In this document: piece by piece, positions 52,623-61,313 of the stretch
Numbering within the stretch: position 1 is the first letter of the stretch
How the letters are laid out: the number at the start of each line of letters is the position of its first letter
The notes under the pieces: generated by a model
The model's database searches: none
The model's input: the letters and a program-made list of their open reading frames with translations, nothing else
Told to the model about the DNA's origin: nothing
Source of the DNA: Ideonella_A sp963843805
GTDB taxonomy: Bacteria; Pseudomonadota; Gammaproteobacteria; Burkholderiales; Burkholderiaceae_C
Reading direction: 5' to 3'
DNA: 64,000 nt
Assembly (NCBI GenBank): GCA_963843805.1
Contig: CAWJLY010000005.1
Location: 182,141 to 246,140 of the forward strand
Position numbers and translations under genes: made by a program

Positions 52623-53010
52623 TTATTTAGCCGCGAGCGCGCGGTCAAACACCGGCTGTCCGCGGACACACAGAACTCGAAGTTGCTTCTTATAGTTGCG
52701 ATCGATGCCCTTGACGCGATAGAGGTCGTCGCTTTAGATGCCGACCCCCTCAGCGATCATTTTCAACAGTTAGTCGTAGTCGAGCGGACGCTGCTCGCGC
52801 AGTGAAATCGAGTTTACGTCCTCGAGGTGCCCGACCTGCAAGCGGCACACCGCGCAGTCTTCGTGGTCGTGGTCGCGGTCGTGGTCACAGTGCGACTCGT
52901 CTGTCGGGGCGTGGTGATGGCCGCGCCCATGTTCTTCCGGATGGTGCGCCCCGACCTCATCAATCCACTCGCTGATGATGGACGATTCCTTGTCGAAGAG
53001 ATCGCCGTCG
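52623..53010 (-). pseudogene. 3' relic of a COG0523 (CobW-like) GTPase with two in-frame stops
   Basis: The minus-strand frame shows a His-rich metal-binding stretch (HHPEEHGRGHHHAP, CDHDRDHDHEDCAVCRL) and then VNSISLREQRPLDYD, a TAA at 52770-52772, LLKMIAEGVGI, a TAA at 52734-52736, and SDDLYRVKGIDRNYKKQLRV to a third TAA at 52623. All parts are in one frame and fit the CobW C-terminal domain; both stops could come from single substitutions. The G domain is absent. I therefore call it decayed, unlike the simple frameshifts elsewhere. Confidence 0.7.
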
Positions 53011-53159
53011 GTGCCGCTATCCCTTGATGGGCACCTGATCGGAAACGTGCCGGTCGGTTTGAAGATGTCGGCGACCCATCTCGTCGCCGTCGCAGCGTTC
53101 ATGCGCCTTGCTGTTTCCGGCTCAGGCGCGGGCAACCAATACGATGTCGAGCGCGACCT

Positions 53160-53435
53160 CGCGCAACCGCGTTCCATCAGATCTCGGCCGGCACCGTCAA
53201 GAACCGCATGAGCGCGTTGCGATGGTTGGCCGAAAAGATCGACAGGCAGAACATCGTCGCTCGCGGCAACGCGACATATGCCGTCGCCGATCGGCGATTC
53301 GTGCGCAATGAATCGAAAGCAAAGGAACTCGACGGCGACAAGCTGGCGAAGATTTCAGATCCCTACACGGCGATGTCACTGCGGCTGCAAGCAGCGTCCG
53401 GGCTGCGACGCGAAGATCATCAAGTGCGACCCTAG
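53160..53435 (+). pseudogene. Fragment of a tyrosine-type integrase
   Basis: The frame reads AFHQISAGTVKNRMSALRWL, EKIDRQNIVARGNATYAVAD and AKISDPYTAMSLRLQAASGL then RRED. This is the junction of the SAM-like N-domain and the catalytic domain of integrases carried by integrative elements (PF12834/PF12835 type). It stops at 53433 after a shift, before any catalytic Arg-His-Arg-Tyr set. So it is a short relic, directly upstream of the toxin-antitoxin pair. Confidence 0.7.
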
Positions 53436-53464
53436 TCGGCAGACCGTTCTCAGCACATTTCTTC

Positions 53465-53483
53465 TACGTCTCTGACGTATAAT
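53465..53483 (+). promoter_or_regulatory. Promoter and operator of the toxin-antitoxin pair
   Basis: TATAAT at 53478-53483 overlaps the right arm of a perfect inverted repeat TACGT-N5-ACGTA (53465-53479). A repressor bound there would block the promoter, as expected for autoregulation by the HTH antitoxin. The first toxin codon (GTG 53489) is only six bases from the -10, so the transcript would be leaderless or start lower down. No good -35 is visible. Confidence 0.6.
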
Positions 53484-53488
53484 TCTTC

Positions 53489-53809
53489 GTGTTATCGATT
53501 TTCGAAACGCCTACGTTTGTGTCCGAAGCGGCCAAGATTTGGGCCGATGACGAACGGCTTGAGTTCTTCTCGTGGATTGCCGCGGAACCTGAAGCTGGAG
53601 TTGTTATCGCTGGAAGTGGTGGCTGCCGAAAGGTGCGTTGGTCTCGTCCCGGAATGGGCAAGCAAGGTGGCGCACGGGTGATTTATTTCACTCGCCGGGC
53701 AGCCGGAGAACTGTGCATGCTGCTGGTCTACCCGAAGGCTGAAAAGGACAACATTCCTGGGCACATACTCAGGCAAATTCGGAGGGAGCTGGAAGATGAC
53801 AACTCGTAG
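53489..53809 (+). CDS. RelE/HigB-type toxin
   Basis: 106 residues, MLSIFETPTFVSEAAKIWAD at the start. The fold pattern (GCRKVRWSRPGMGKQGGARV, IYFTRRAAGELCMLLVYPKA, LRQIRRELED) is that of RelE/HigB mRNA interferases of type II toxin-antitoxin systems: conserved Arg in the central strand and the VYPKxEKDN motif. It overlaps the next gene, encoding an HTH antitoxin, by 14 bases, the toxin-first order of higBA. Confidence 0.88.
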   Translation: MLSIFETPTFVSEAAKIWADDERLEFFSWIAAEPEAGVVIAGSGGCRKVRWSRPGMGKQGGARVIYFTRRAAGELCMLLVYPKAEKDNIPGHILRQIRRELEDDNS

Positions 53810-54101
53810 AGCCAAGCCCGCAACGTCGTCCGGTGAAGCACTCGGACTCAAGCTGCTGCAGTCTGTGCGCGAGATGAAGGCCGGAACGTTTGCCCGAGTC
53901 ACTCCGGTCGCGGTCAATGAAGTGGTCGAGGCCCGGCAAAGCACGGGCATGTCGCAAGCTGAGTTTGCGTCGGCGCTTCATATTTCCAAACGCACGCTGC
54001 AAGAGTGGGAGCAAGGCCGCCGCTCGCCCTCGGGCGCCGCGCAAGCCCTCGTCCGGATCGCCAGGCGTCATCCGGATGTGCTGCGGGAATCACTCACCTA
54101 A
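53796..54101 (+). CDS. HTH-type antitoxin of the RelE/HigB pair
   Basis: 101 residues. The N-terminal half (SGEALGLKLLQSVREMKAGT) should contact the toxin; the C-terminal half has a Cro/CI-type helix-turn-helix (STGMSQAEFASALHISKRTL, QEWEQGRRSPSGAAQALV). This is the NadS/HigA group. It should repress its own operon through the inverted repeat at 53465. Confidence 0.88.
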   Translation: MTTRRAKPATSSGEALGLKLLQSVREMKAGTFARVTPVAVNEVVEARQSTGMSQAEFASALHISKRTLQEWEQGRRSPSGAAQALVRIARRHPDVLRESLT

Positions 54102-54467
54102 AGCCCGACCTCAGCTCAAGGCCACTGATATCGGCAACCCCCACTGCCTAACCTCGGCTTCCTTTGCGCGGGCATGTGCGATGAGTTCATTGCGCGCGAT
54201 GGAAGCGTTACCCTCCGATGCGCGGTTCGGATCGTGGGTGAGGTTCGTGGCGGTGGATTCATGACTGCGCCGCGTCGTCGTCGCGCAGCGCGCGGGTGCC
54301 CTTAGCGCGCGTTCCAGAAGCCTGGCCTGGCAGTCGGCGATCAACCTGCGCGTCCCTGTCAGGTCGTTTGGCGGTCGATGACCGACCCCGGCATCATCTT
54401 CGGATGGGAAGTGCGCGAGCGAGTGGCACCTGTCGGAAGTCAGCCGCTAACGCTTGGGGAGGACCTG
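54102..54467. other. 366-base stretch without a supported gene
   Basis: A 77-codon minus-strand frame (54111-54344) ends ASIARNELIAHARAKEAEVR and QWGLPISVALS and could be a gene remnant, but has no ribosome site or known family. Nothing else stands out. Confidence 0.45.
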
Positions 54468-55019
54468 TCAGCCTGGCCACGCCTGCTTGATCGCACTGAT
54501 GGTCGACGTATCGAACTTCAATGCCGGCACGGAGTCGCTGCCGTCGGCTGCCTGCTGCTTGCCGTTCTTCGTGCCGATCGACATGACCAGTGTTTTCACG
54601 AAGACACCGCCGTCAGAGTGCTCGGAATTGGTCAGCCCGATGCCGTGGATCAGTTCGTGCACGAGGATGTGACGTTTCACCGGCCCGCCCACGGGCGTGC
54701 CGTCCTTGCCGCCGCTAATGGTCGGAGTAGCAGGCAGCATAATGGTGGCGGAGACCATCATTGCTGTGCCCTTGAGGCCGAGTTCGTCCTCTCCGTGCAT
54801 GCCGAACCCTTCTCTGGTTCCGAGGAAGACTTGCGCGTCGGCCCGCGTGTCGGTGATCTCGAAGGCCAGTTTGATGCCGTGCTTCTTGAGGAGCGCGTTG
54901 AGCGCCATGCGTGCCGGTTCGAGTTCAGTCACCCACGTGCTGCCGGTGAACGTCTCGTTCCGAAACACCTTGAGCACACCGCCCTTTCGGATGCTCTCGC
55001 GCCAAGCATATATAGCCAT
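54468..55019 (-). CDS. Orphan zincin-type metalloprotease
   Basis: 183 residues, intact. The zinc site is H121-E-L-I-H125 within LVHELIHGIGLTNSEHSD, with E133/H134 as third-ligand candidates; this resembles the extended zincin motif HExxHxxGL. The preceding strand (GFGMHGEDELGLKGTAMMVS) is consistent with the edge strand over the site. No signal peptide or pro-region is seen. Target and role are unknown. It lies just outside the IS21 element and near the toxin-antitoxin pair and integrase relic. Confidence 0.7.
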   Translation of the reverse strand: MAIYAWRESIRKGGVLKVFRNETFTGSTWVTELEPARMALNALLKKHGIKLAFEITDTRADAQVFLGTREGFGMHGEDELGLKGTAMMVSATIMLPATPTISGGKDGTPVGGPVKRHILVHELIHGIGLTNSEHSDGGVFVKTLVMSIGTKNGKQQAADGSDSVPALKFDTSTISAIKQAWPG

Positions 55020-55190
55020 TCACGCTCCCGGGGTTGCTGCTCAAACAGGCGCGTCTCGTCTCCAACTGCAACTAGCCGCTGATGCAATCTGCCCAACTAA
55101 GCGATCGAGCAGCTGGCCGATCGCATTATGCTCGCGTGCCACGCACTCATTCGAGTGCCTGCACCCATGCAGGCCAAGTTGAGCTATAGC

Positions 55191-55219
55191 TGTCAACGCC
55201 GAAGTAAATCTGACCCACC
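55191..55219. repeat. IS21 left terminal inverted repeat
   Basis: Begins TGTCAACGCCGAAGTAAATC and ends TGACCCACC; pairs with 57281-57309. Confidence 0.85.
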
Positions 55220-55427
55220 TTGAGGTGAATTCGCCGAAGTAAAACTGACCCACCTGGGCCCGATCCGCGCCAGTGGGCGCGGGGTGTTCTTTGTGGTTTG
55301 ATTTCCTGGTGGTGGGAGGCTGTGGTCATGTGGTCGAAGACGACGGCGGTGGGCAACGCCTTGGCGTTGTCCACGGTCGGCGTCGGTGCGCGCCAGCGCA
55401 TCGTCCACATGTCCACAGCCTGGCTGT

Positions 55428-56207
55428 TCATCCGGCCGCCACCTTGCGCGCAGCCTGACCGGCCCGCCGTTTGTCCTTGAGCCGGTAGCTCTCGCCGCTG
55501 ATCTGCACGATGTGCGCGTGGTGCAGCAGCCGGTCGAGCATCGCCGCGGTCAGCGTCTGATCGTCGGCGAATGCGCCGGCCCACTGCGTGAACGGTAGGT
55601 TGCTGGTCAGCACCATGCTGCTGCGCTCGTATCGCTTGGCCACGACGTTGAAGAACAGGTTCGCTTCTTCCCGCCCGAACGGCAGATAGCCGATTTCGTC
55701 GACCACCAGCAGCTTCGGGCCGAGCACTGCGCGGTTGAAGTATTCCTTGAGCCGACCCTGGCTTCTGGCGGCGGCCAATTGCAGCATCAGGTCGGCCGCG
55801 GTGATGAAGCGGACCTTGTGGCCGGCGGTGACGGCCCGATGCGCGAGTGCAAGGGCGATATGGGTCTTGCCCACACCGCTGGGACCCAGCAGCACGACGT
55901 TCTCTGCGCGCTCGACGAAGGCCAAGTGCGCCAACTCCTGCACCTGCGCTTTGGGCATGCCCGACGCATGTGTCCAGTCGATCTGCTCAAGCGTCTTGAT
56001 CGCCGGCATGGTCGCCATGTTCATCAAGGTGGCGACCTTGCGCTCCTGGCGGGCCCGGGCCTCTGCCCCGAGCAGCCGTTCCAGGAAGTCGGCGAAGCTG
56101 GCCTGTTCGCGCGCCGCATCCTGCGCGATCGCCGGCCAGTCGGTTTGCAGCCGTGCGAACTTCAGCTGCTCGCACAGCGCCTGGATGCGTTCGTGTTGCA
56201 GGTTCAT
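55428..56207 (-). CDS. istB: IstB, IS21 helper ATPase
   Basis: 259 residues from the ATG at 56207 (MNLQHERIQALCEQLKFARL). A DnaA/DnaC-like AAA ATPase with Walker A GPSGVGKTHIALAL, Walker B LLVVDEIGYLPF and SSMVLTSNLPFTQW. It assembles on target DNA and activates the IstA transposase. The start overlaps the istA end by four bases. The frame stays open far upstream in an antisense-like register that is not coding. Confidence 0.95.
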   Translation of the reverse strand: MNLQHERIQALCEQLKFARLQTDWPAIAQDAAREQASFADFLERLLGAEARARQERKVATLMNMATMPAIKTLEQIDWTHASGMPKAQVQELAHLAFVERAENVVLLGPSGVGKTHIALALAHRAVTAGHKVRFITAADLMLQLAAARSQGRLKEYFNRAVLGPKLLVVDEIGYLPFGREEANLFFNVVAKRYERSSMVLTSNLPFTQWAGAFADDQTLTAAMLDRLLHHAHIVQISGESYRLKDKRRAGQAARKVAAG

Positions 56208-57226
56208 GCCGCCACCTCCTGCACCACTTGGTCGAGCAGCTCGTCGTAGACCGCCAGCGGGTGCTGCAGACTCTCCACTGGCGTGGCCACGCGTATGGGC
56301 AGTCGGGGCGGCGCCTTCAGCGCGGGTGCGGGCAGCATCACGGCGCGCTCCTCGGCCAGCCGCTCGGCCGGCACGACGCCGGTGGTGCCGTGAATCCGCG
56401 CATTCGCCACCTGGTCGAGCCAGGGCCGAACGTGCTGGTTTGCGAGCTCGACCGTCAGCTTCAGGCCGGCGGCATTCAGCGTCGCTGCCAGCGGCACCAG
56501 GAAGCTGCCCTTCAGGTAACCGTTGAAGCGCTCGACCTTGCCCTTGGTCTTGGCCCGATAGGGCTGACACACCCGTGGCTTGAATCCGCATTCCTCGGCC
56601 AGCGCCAGCAGTTCGGTATTCCAGCGGTGCCGGCCTTCGCCATAGGCGTCGCGCTCGATGATGACGCTCTTGGCGTTGTCGAACAGCACCTCGGCACTGA
56701 CACCGCCGAAGTAGTCGAACGCTTCGCGCAGCGCCGCACACAGCGTCGTCGCGTCTTCGCCGGTGGTGAACTTGACGAAGCTCGCGCGGCTGTAGCCGAG
56801 CGTGGCCACCAGCGCGAGCAGCGGATCCCGACCGCGGCGCACGACGGTGAAGTCGGCCTGCATCTGCTTGCCCGGCGGCGTCTCGAAACGCACCAGCGGT
56901 TCGGGCGTCGGATTCTTCAGCGGGGCCAGCCACGACTTGAGCTGACTGATGCCGCCAGCGTAGCCTCGCTCGCCAATCTCGCGCATCAGCACGGTGGCCG
57001 GAATCCACCGCGGCCGCGCCTGCTCGACGCGCTGGCGAAGGTACTCATGAAACGGATCGAGCTTACAGCCCCGCGGCTGCCTCGGCCCGTACCGGATCGC
57101 ATCGGCCTCGCGCAGGTACCGACGAACGGTATTGCGCGAGCATCCCAACTCCTTTGCTATCGACCTGACCGACTGGCCCTGCCGATTCAACACTCTGATC
57201 TCCACTGTTTGCTCCTGGGTCAACAT
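56204..57226 (-). CDS. istA: IstA, IS21 transposase
   Basis: 340 residues, MLTQEQTVEIRVLNRQGQSV at the start, followed by an HTH (IAKELGCSRNTVRRYLREAD) and a DDE integrase core: MQADFTVVRRGRDPLLALVA, LFDNAKSVIIERDAYGEG and PYRAKTKGKVERFNGYLK with the catalytic Glu. It is a little shorter than the classical IstA but appears complete. Confidence 0.95.
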   Translation of the reverse strand: MLTQEQTVEIRVLNRQGQSVRSIAKELGCSRNTVRRYLREADAIRYGPRQPRGCKLDPFHEYLRQRVEQARPRWIPATVLMREIGERGYAGGISQLKSWLAPLKNPTPEPLVRFETPPGKQMQADFTVVRRGRDPLLALVATLGYSRASFVKFTTGEDATTLCAALREAFDYFGGVSAEVLFDNAKSVIIERDAYGEGRHRWNTELLALAEECGFKPRVCQPYRAKTKGKVERFNGYLKGSFLVPLAATLNAAGLKLTVELANQHVRPWLDQVANARIHGTTGVVPAERLAEERAVMLPAPALKAPPRLPIRVATPVESLQHPLAVYDELLDQVVQEVAA

Positions 57227-57280
57227 CGACGGCCAAAAGACCGTCAGCTTCGCCCAAGTGGGTCAGTTTTACTTCGGCGG

Positions 57281-57309
57281 GGTGGGTCAGTTTTGCATCG
57301 GCGGCAACA
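57281..57309. repeat. IS21 right terminal inverted repeat
   Basis: Mirror copy of 55191-55219, starting GGTGGGTCAGTTTTGCATCG and ending in CAACA. Confidence 0.85.
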
Positions 57310-57479
57310 CCTATGCGCTGGGACAAGGCGCCGGGACACAGGTGCTCATCCTGTTGCCGGTGACCTTGATGGTTGGCGCACCGACTTTTCTGTTCCGTGA
57401 TGTCCTCATGGCCTTGGCCTGGGGACTGAACATGGGCTTCGCCGAATGGGTCATTCGACGCCGACTGCCCTCCACCTGA
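57310..57479 (+). pseudogene. 3' fragment of a membrane-protein gene cut by the IS21 element
   Basis: Immediately right of the IS the frame reads TYALGQGAGTQVLILLPVTL, MVGAPTFLFRDVLMALAWGL and NMGFAEWVIRRRLPST, two hydrophobic segments and a basic end. It has no own start; the open frame runs back into the IS terminal repeat. The matching 5' part is not evident to the left of the IS, so sequence may also have been lost. Confidence 0.6.
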
Positions 57480-57499
57480 TTTCACCAAGAGAGATTCAC

Positions 57500-57938
57500 A
57501 TGCGCCATTTTCTTCATCCATTTGCTGCCATCTCGCTGAGCGTCTTGCTTTGCTCCTGCGGATTCATGACCCCGGCTCAACAGTACGCCGGTGAGCGAAA
57601 GGGCATGTCAGAGATTGCAGTGATTCAGAGCTACCACGGCAGCCCCCTGGGGGACGAGTACCACGCCACGATTTCGGGCTACTCAAGACGGGCCCAAAGC
57701 AGGCCCGTCCGTGGTCAACCGTTTTGGTTTGCCGGGCTTCACCGACTATCCGCGTGAGATTCAGCTGAACCCGGGACGCTATGCCCTCGAGATGTATTGC
57801 TTCAAGTCGCTGACCAAGCCCACGTTCCGACCTACCTTCGAGATATCCGTGAAGGCGGGCTACGCCTACACGGTGATGTGTGCCGCTTCCGAGGGCAAGG
57901 CCGCCGTCTTCGTCAGCCAGAAAACGCAGATCTTTTAA
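57500..57938 (+). CDS. Small lipoprotein of unknown function (one frameshift)
   Basis: Signal peptide with lipobox SVLLCSCGFM, then PAQQYAGERKGMSEIAVIQS. A shift near 57690 joins to NRFGLPGFTDYPREIQLNPG, RYALEMYCFKS and GYAYTVMCAASEGKAAVFVS. Joined length is about 145 residues. The ordered beta-like C-terminal half resembles small lipoproteins with a DUF2846-like fold, but I cannot support the family. Confidence 0.6.
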
Positions 57939-58130
57939 CCCTCGGCTTTTCGGTCGTTTCTGACCCCGTCATGCGCTGATCGTGGTGCCTGCTGGGCTGG
58001 CCGCCGCGTATCGATCCCACCTGCTTCTTCAATGGCCCCCAACGGTGGCCAGCCCCCTGGCGTGGGCTCTCTGCGGGGCCTGGTCCTGCGCGCTCGCCAC
58101 TCATTCCACATCACCTCAAAGGACTTCTCC

Positions 58131-58753
58131 ATGAACAGATTTCGCTTCCTCATTGCGGCCACCATCGTCGCCTCGCTCGCCGCATGCAGTACGGTCTTGC
58201 CCGACCGCCCACAGCGGCTTCCTCAGCGACTACACAGCGCTGGCCGGGGGGCCGGATGCAGCCGCCGCAAGCCGGGCTTTGGCAGACCGCATCGATCCCG
58301 CCCGCGTGACGGTGGATGCCGTGGCCTGGCGCGTGACGGGCAGCGCCGACATCAGCACCGAAGAGCGCGAGGCCTTGCTGGCCCTGCTGCGCAGCGAGCT
58401 CCAGCAACGCGTGCAGGCGCTGCCTGCCCAGCCGCAGGGCCGCCCGGCCGTGCTGCGCGCCGCGATCACCCGCGTTGAGACCGTCTCCCCGCTGCTCAAC
58501 GCCCTGAGTTCGCTGGTGCTGACCATCCCGCTCGAGCGCGGGGGCGCGGCGATGGAGATCGAAGCCGTCGACTCGCATACCGGGCGCCAGCTCGCGGCTT
58601 TGACGCCCGGCTGGCGCGCACCCGTGACGGAATTGATGGCCACGTTTCAGCAAGCTGGCGGCGGCGGAAATCGCTGTTCGCAAGGCTGCCACCGACTTTG
58701 TGCTGCTGCTGCAAGCCGCGCCCGATGCCGTGAAGCAGACCGCACTGCGCTGA
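58131..58753 (+). CDS. DUF3313-type lipoprotein (two frameshifts)
   Basis: The ATG at 58131 follows AAAGGA. Signal peptide with lipobox ASLAACSTV. After a shift near 58205 the family pattern appears: SGFLSDYTALAGG, RIDPARVTVDAVAW, TEEREALLALLRSELQ, LRAAITRVETVSPLLNALSS and EIEAVDSHTGRQLAAL. A second shift near 58645 restores the end AAAEIAVRKAATDFVLLLQA. About 207 residues. Role unknown; outer-membrane location is expected from the lipobox. Confidence 0.75.
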
Positions 58754-58892
58754 GTCCTGCTCGGAATAGCCACGCAGCCGGCGACCGCTGGCGGTCGTCT
58801 CGCGTTTCGCTGCACTCTTTCTTGCGTGGCCCTATTGCTATTCCGCAATCTGGTCTGACACTCGAACACAGCCCAACGAATTGGAGCACCAC

Positions 58893-59919
58893 ATGCCCCG
58901 CCTTCTTCAGTGCATCCTGGCCTCGCTGGCTACGCTGCTCGTCGCAGCACACGCGCACGCCTTCGAAGCCGGCTGGATGCAGATCCAGACCGCTGGTGCG
59001 ACACCAGACGCCCCCAAGACGACGGTCGCTCTGTACTACCCGACGCTGGCCGCGCCGCGAGTCGTCGCCATGGGGCCGTTCTCGGTCGACGCTGCCATCG
59101 GCGGCAAACCCGTCGACAAGGTCAAGGCGCTGATCCTGCTCAGTCATGGCATCAGCGGCACAGAGCTCGGGCACAGCGACGCTGGCGCAAGCCCTTGCCC
59201 GCAATGGCTATCTGGTCGCCGCGCTCCGTCATCCTGGCGACAACTACCAGGATCGGTCACTGCTGGAGAAGGGCCCCGAGCGCTATTTCGACGAGCGGCC
59301 GCGCCAAGCCTCCCGAGTCATCGACGCGATCCTGGCCGACCCGGCTTGGAAGGCCCGCATTGCGGCCGACAGCCCGGGCCTCTCGTGGGTGCGCTTGGAC
59401 ATTCGGCCGGCGGCTACACGGTGCTGGCGTTGGCAGGGGCCAAGCCAGACTTGTCCCGGATGAAGAAGCACTGCCAGGCCGAAGCATCCGAAGACCCGAT
59501 CTTCTGCGGCCTGGCTCGCCCGGGTGAAGCGACGCCGGCGTCGCCGTGGCCAGCCTCGCCCCTGCCTTCGCTGAAGGACGAGCGCGTTCGCGCGATCGTT
59601 GCGATGGCGCCGACAGGCGTGCTGCTCACCGCCGAATCGCTTGCAGCGGTTCGCTCGGCGACCATGATCTACGAGGCCGAGCTCGATCGATTCCTGGTGC
59701 CGCGATTTCATGCCGAGTGGGTCGCCAGCAATCTGCCCGCAGCCGAACCTGCATCGGGTGCCCAACGCCTGGCACTTCGCCTTCATGGATACGCCCACCA
59801 TGTCCATCCCCAGCCACGACGGCGACGTCGCCGCGAACCCGCCGGGATTCGATCGCACTGCGTTCCTGAATCAGCTCGCCGTGGAAATCACGGCCTTCTT
59901 CGACAAGACCCTCCTATAA
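58893..59919 (+). CDS. Secreted alpha/beta hydrolase (dienelactone-hydrolase-like, frameshifted)
   Basis: From the ATG at 58893 (MPRLLQCILASLATLLVAAH) a signal peptide leads into MQIQTAGATPDAPKTTVALY and ALILLSHGISGT. Shifts near 59165 and 59400 join ALARNGYLVAALRHPGDNYQ and the nucleophile elbow GHSAGGYTVLALAG; a last shift near 59740 leads to NAWHFAFMDTPT, where the catalytic His lies, and FLNQLAVEITAFFDKTLL. This is the family of predicted dienelactone hydrolases. About 342 residues. Confidence 0.75.
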
Positions 59920-59944
59920 CCCGATCATTGGACGTCGCAGCACC

Positions 59945-60463
59945 ATGTCAGCCATCCACCCGTGTGAAGTCCCGTTGAACACAATGCTCCGAAGCTACAA
60001 AGACGGGCCGGGCTACGCCGACTGCTACGTCACCGAAGTTCAGGGCGCCATCACGCAGGAAATCTTCATCGAGGCGTTTTACACGTCGCCTTTGTTCAAA
60101 GTGGAGAGAACAATTCTCAAGTACCTTGCCTCAAGCCCCGCAACCGATGCTGAGGCAAAGCAGCTTGCGGCGGGCAACGCTACCAAGTTCTCAGCGTGGC
60201 GCATCGAGCTGCAGTCGACCTCAGAACTGCTTCTTGCAGACTTCACGGGTTGCACAAGGTCATGGCTCATGGCAACACCAGGCACAGGATCAGTAACGGC
60301 GCCCAGTACGTTTCTGTACTTCGGCTCCGCGGTACTGCCGCGCACGAGCCACGGCAACACGAACCCAAGCATGGGTTGGCCCTTCCACGCCCTGTCCGGC
60401 TTCCATCGCCTCTATTCACGGCTGCTTCTTTCAGCGGCAAGCCGGAGAGTTGCCCCGGTATAG
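59945..60463 (+). CDS. Hypothetical protein
   Basis: 172 residues, 25 bases after the hydrolase. Contains VPLNTMLRSYKDGPGYADCY, SAWRIELQSTSELLLADFTG and GWPFHALSGFHRLYSRLLLS. The TSELLLADF/RSWL pattern recalls DUF2867-type proteins, but I am not sure. No signal peptide. Probably in one transcript with the hydrolase gene. Confidence 0.55.
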   Translation: MSAIHPCEVPLNTMLRSYKDGPGYADCYVTEVQGAITQEIFIEAFYTSPLFKVERTILKYLASSPATDAEAKQLAAGNATKFSAWRIELQSTSELLLADFTGCTRSWLMATPGTGSVTAPSTFLYFGSAVLPRTSHGNTNPSMGWPFHALSGFHRLYSRLLLSAASRRVAPV

Positions 60464-60569
60464 CAAAACGCCGCATGGTGGCAAAAGGTGTCGATTTGGA
60501 TGCGTGCCGGTTGACCTGAAGGTGGCGTTGCTGCCACCGGCACGGAACTATGGGGTTCGTTCATTGTCG

Positions 60570-61010
60570 AGTCGCCCATGCTGGGTCGGCAACGCCAGCT
60601 CGGGCCGGCTCGTCCGGTGTCGTACCAGAGCCCCCCGAGCGCCAGCATCCAGACCGGCAGCACTACGTGTTTGAGCGCTGCGATCGGCTCGACCCAGCCG
60701 TTCACGTTGCGCAGCGTGGCCAAGCCGCCCAGCAGACTGGCCGACGCGGCGGCCACCAGCAGCCAGCGTGGTGCAGGTGCCGCCGCGCGGGTGAGCTCAA
60801 TGGCAGCGCACAGGAAAACGAGTTCAGGAACAGTTCTCCCAGAAACTCGCCGATGAAGTTGTCCAGCTGGCTGTTGGAGGCGTCGAAGATCGCGGTGATG
60901 GCCTCCCGCGCGTTGGGGGATGCATCCGCCTAGGCGAGTGCAAATTGCCAGCAGGCTGTGCCGCGCAACAGGCCCGCCATCATGGCGGCGCCAGCACCCC
61001 AAGGTGCCAT
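60570..61010 (-). pseudogene. Remnant of a multi-span membrane protein
   Basis: The minus strand reads MAPWGAGAAMMAGLLRG and CWQFALA, then an in-frame TAG (60932-60934), then REAITAIFDASNSQLDNFIG and EFLGELFLN; after a shift near 60818 it continues RWLLVAAASASLLGGLATL and ALKHVVLPVWMLALGGLWY. The parts fit one four-to-six-span protein resembling DUF4386. One nonsense codon plus a frameshift make it likely to be non-functional, unless both are sequence errors. Confidence 0.5.
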
Positions 61011-61261
61011 CAGCCGATGACGCGACGCCGTAGTGCTCGACAGGTTGTTCGGCAATCGTCGGAAGGCAATCGAACGGCCATGGGCAGCCGTGGCTTCGCG
61101 ACACAGCGCCCCGACAAGCGGTGGCGCTGGAGCGTGACCCGCGCTCCCGGCAGAAATCGATTGGTCCGGCGAGTGTTTTGCGGCGGAGCGCACCGGTGGC
61201 GCGCGCAGGACGTCGCAGGCCGTGCAGGCGCTGGTGGAAATTCCGCCCCGGCAAGTTGTAT

Positions 61262-61306
61262 TTTTATCCGGGTGTTATTGACTCTCTAATTTAACCCGGA
61301 TAAAAT
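61262..61306 (+). promoter_or_regulatory. Promoter inside a long palindrome, for the DUF2239 gene
   Basis: TTGACT (61278-61283) and TAAAAT (61301-61306) are spaced 17 bases. Two perfect 12-base inverted arms, TTTTATCCGGGT (61262-61273) and ACCCGGATAAAA (61294-61305), enclose the -35 and cover most of the -10, with a 20-base spacer. The transcript would start about at the first codon (61314), so it may be leaderless or use ATG 61326. Confidence 0.75.
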
Positions 61307-61313
61307 TTGCGGC

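Larger units (their letters stand above)
55191..57309 (-). mobile_element. IS21-family insertion sequence, complete
   Basis: A 2,119-base element with istA and istB in one direction and the multiple terminal repeats typical of IS21. The outer 29 bases on both sides start TGT and end CTGACCCACC (23 of 29 positions agree); a second inner copy of GCCGAAGTAAAACTGACCCA follows on each side (55232-55254; 57258-57279). Both genes are intact, so the element may be active. I see no clean target duplication: CTAT is found on both sides but offset by a few bases. Confidence 0.9.

Noticed and set aside
55428..57008. A 526-codon frame containing IstB with a long N-terminal extension
   Set aside because: The extension is an off-frame reading of istA. 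The IstB start at 56207 gives the family length and overlaps istA as usual.
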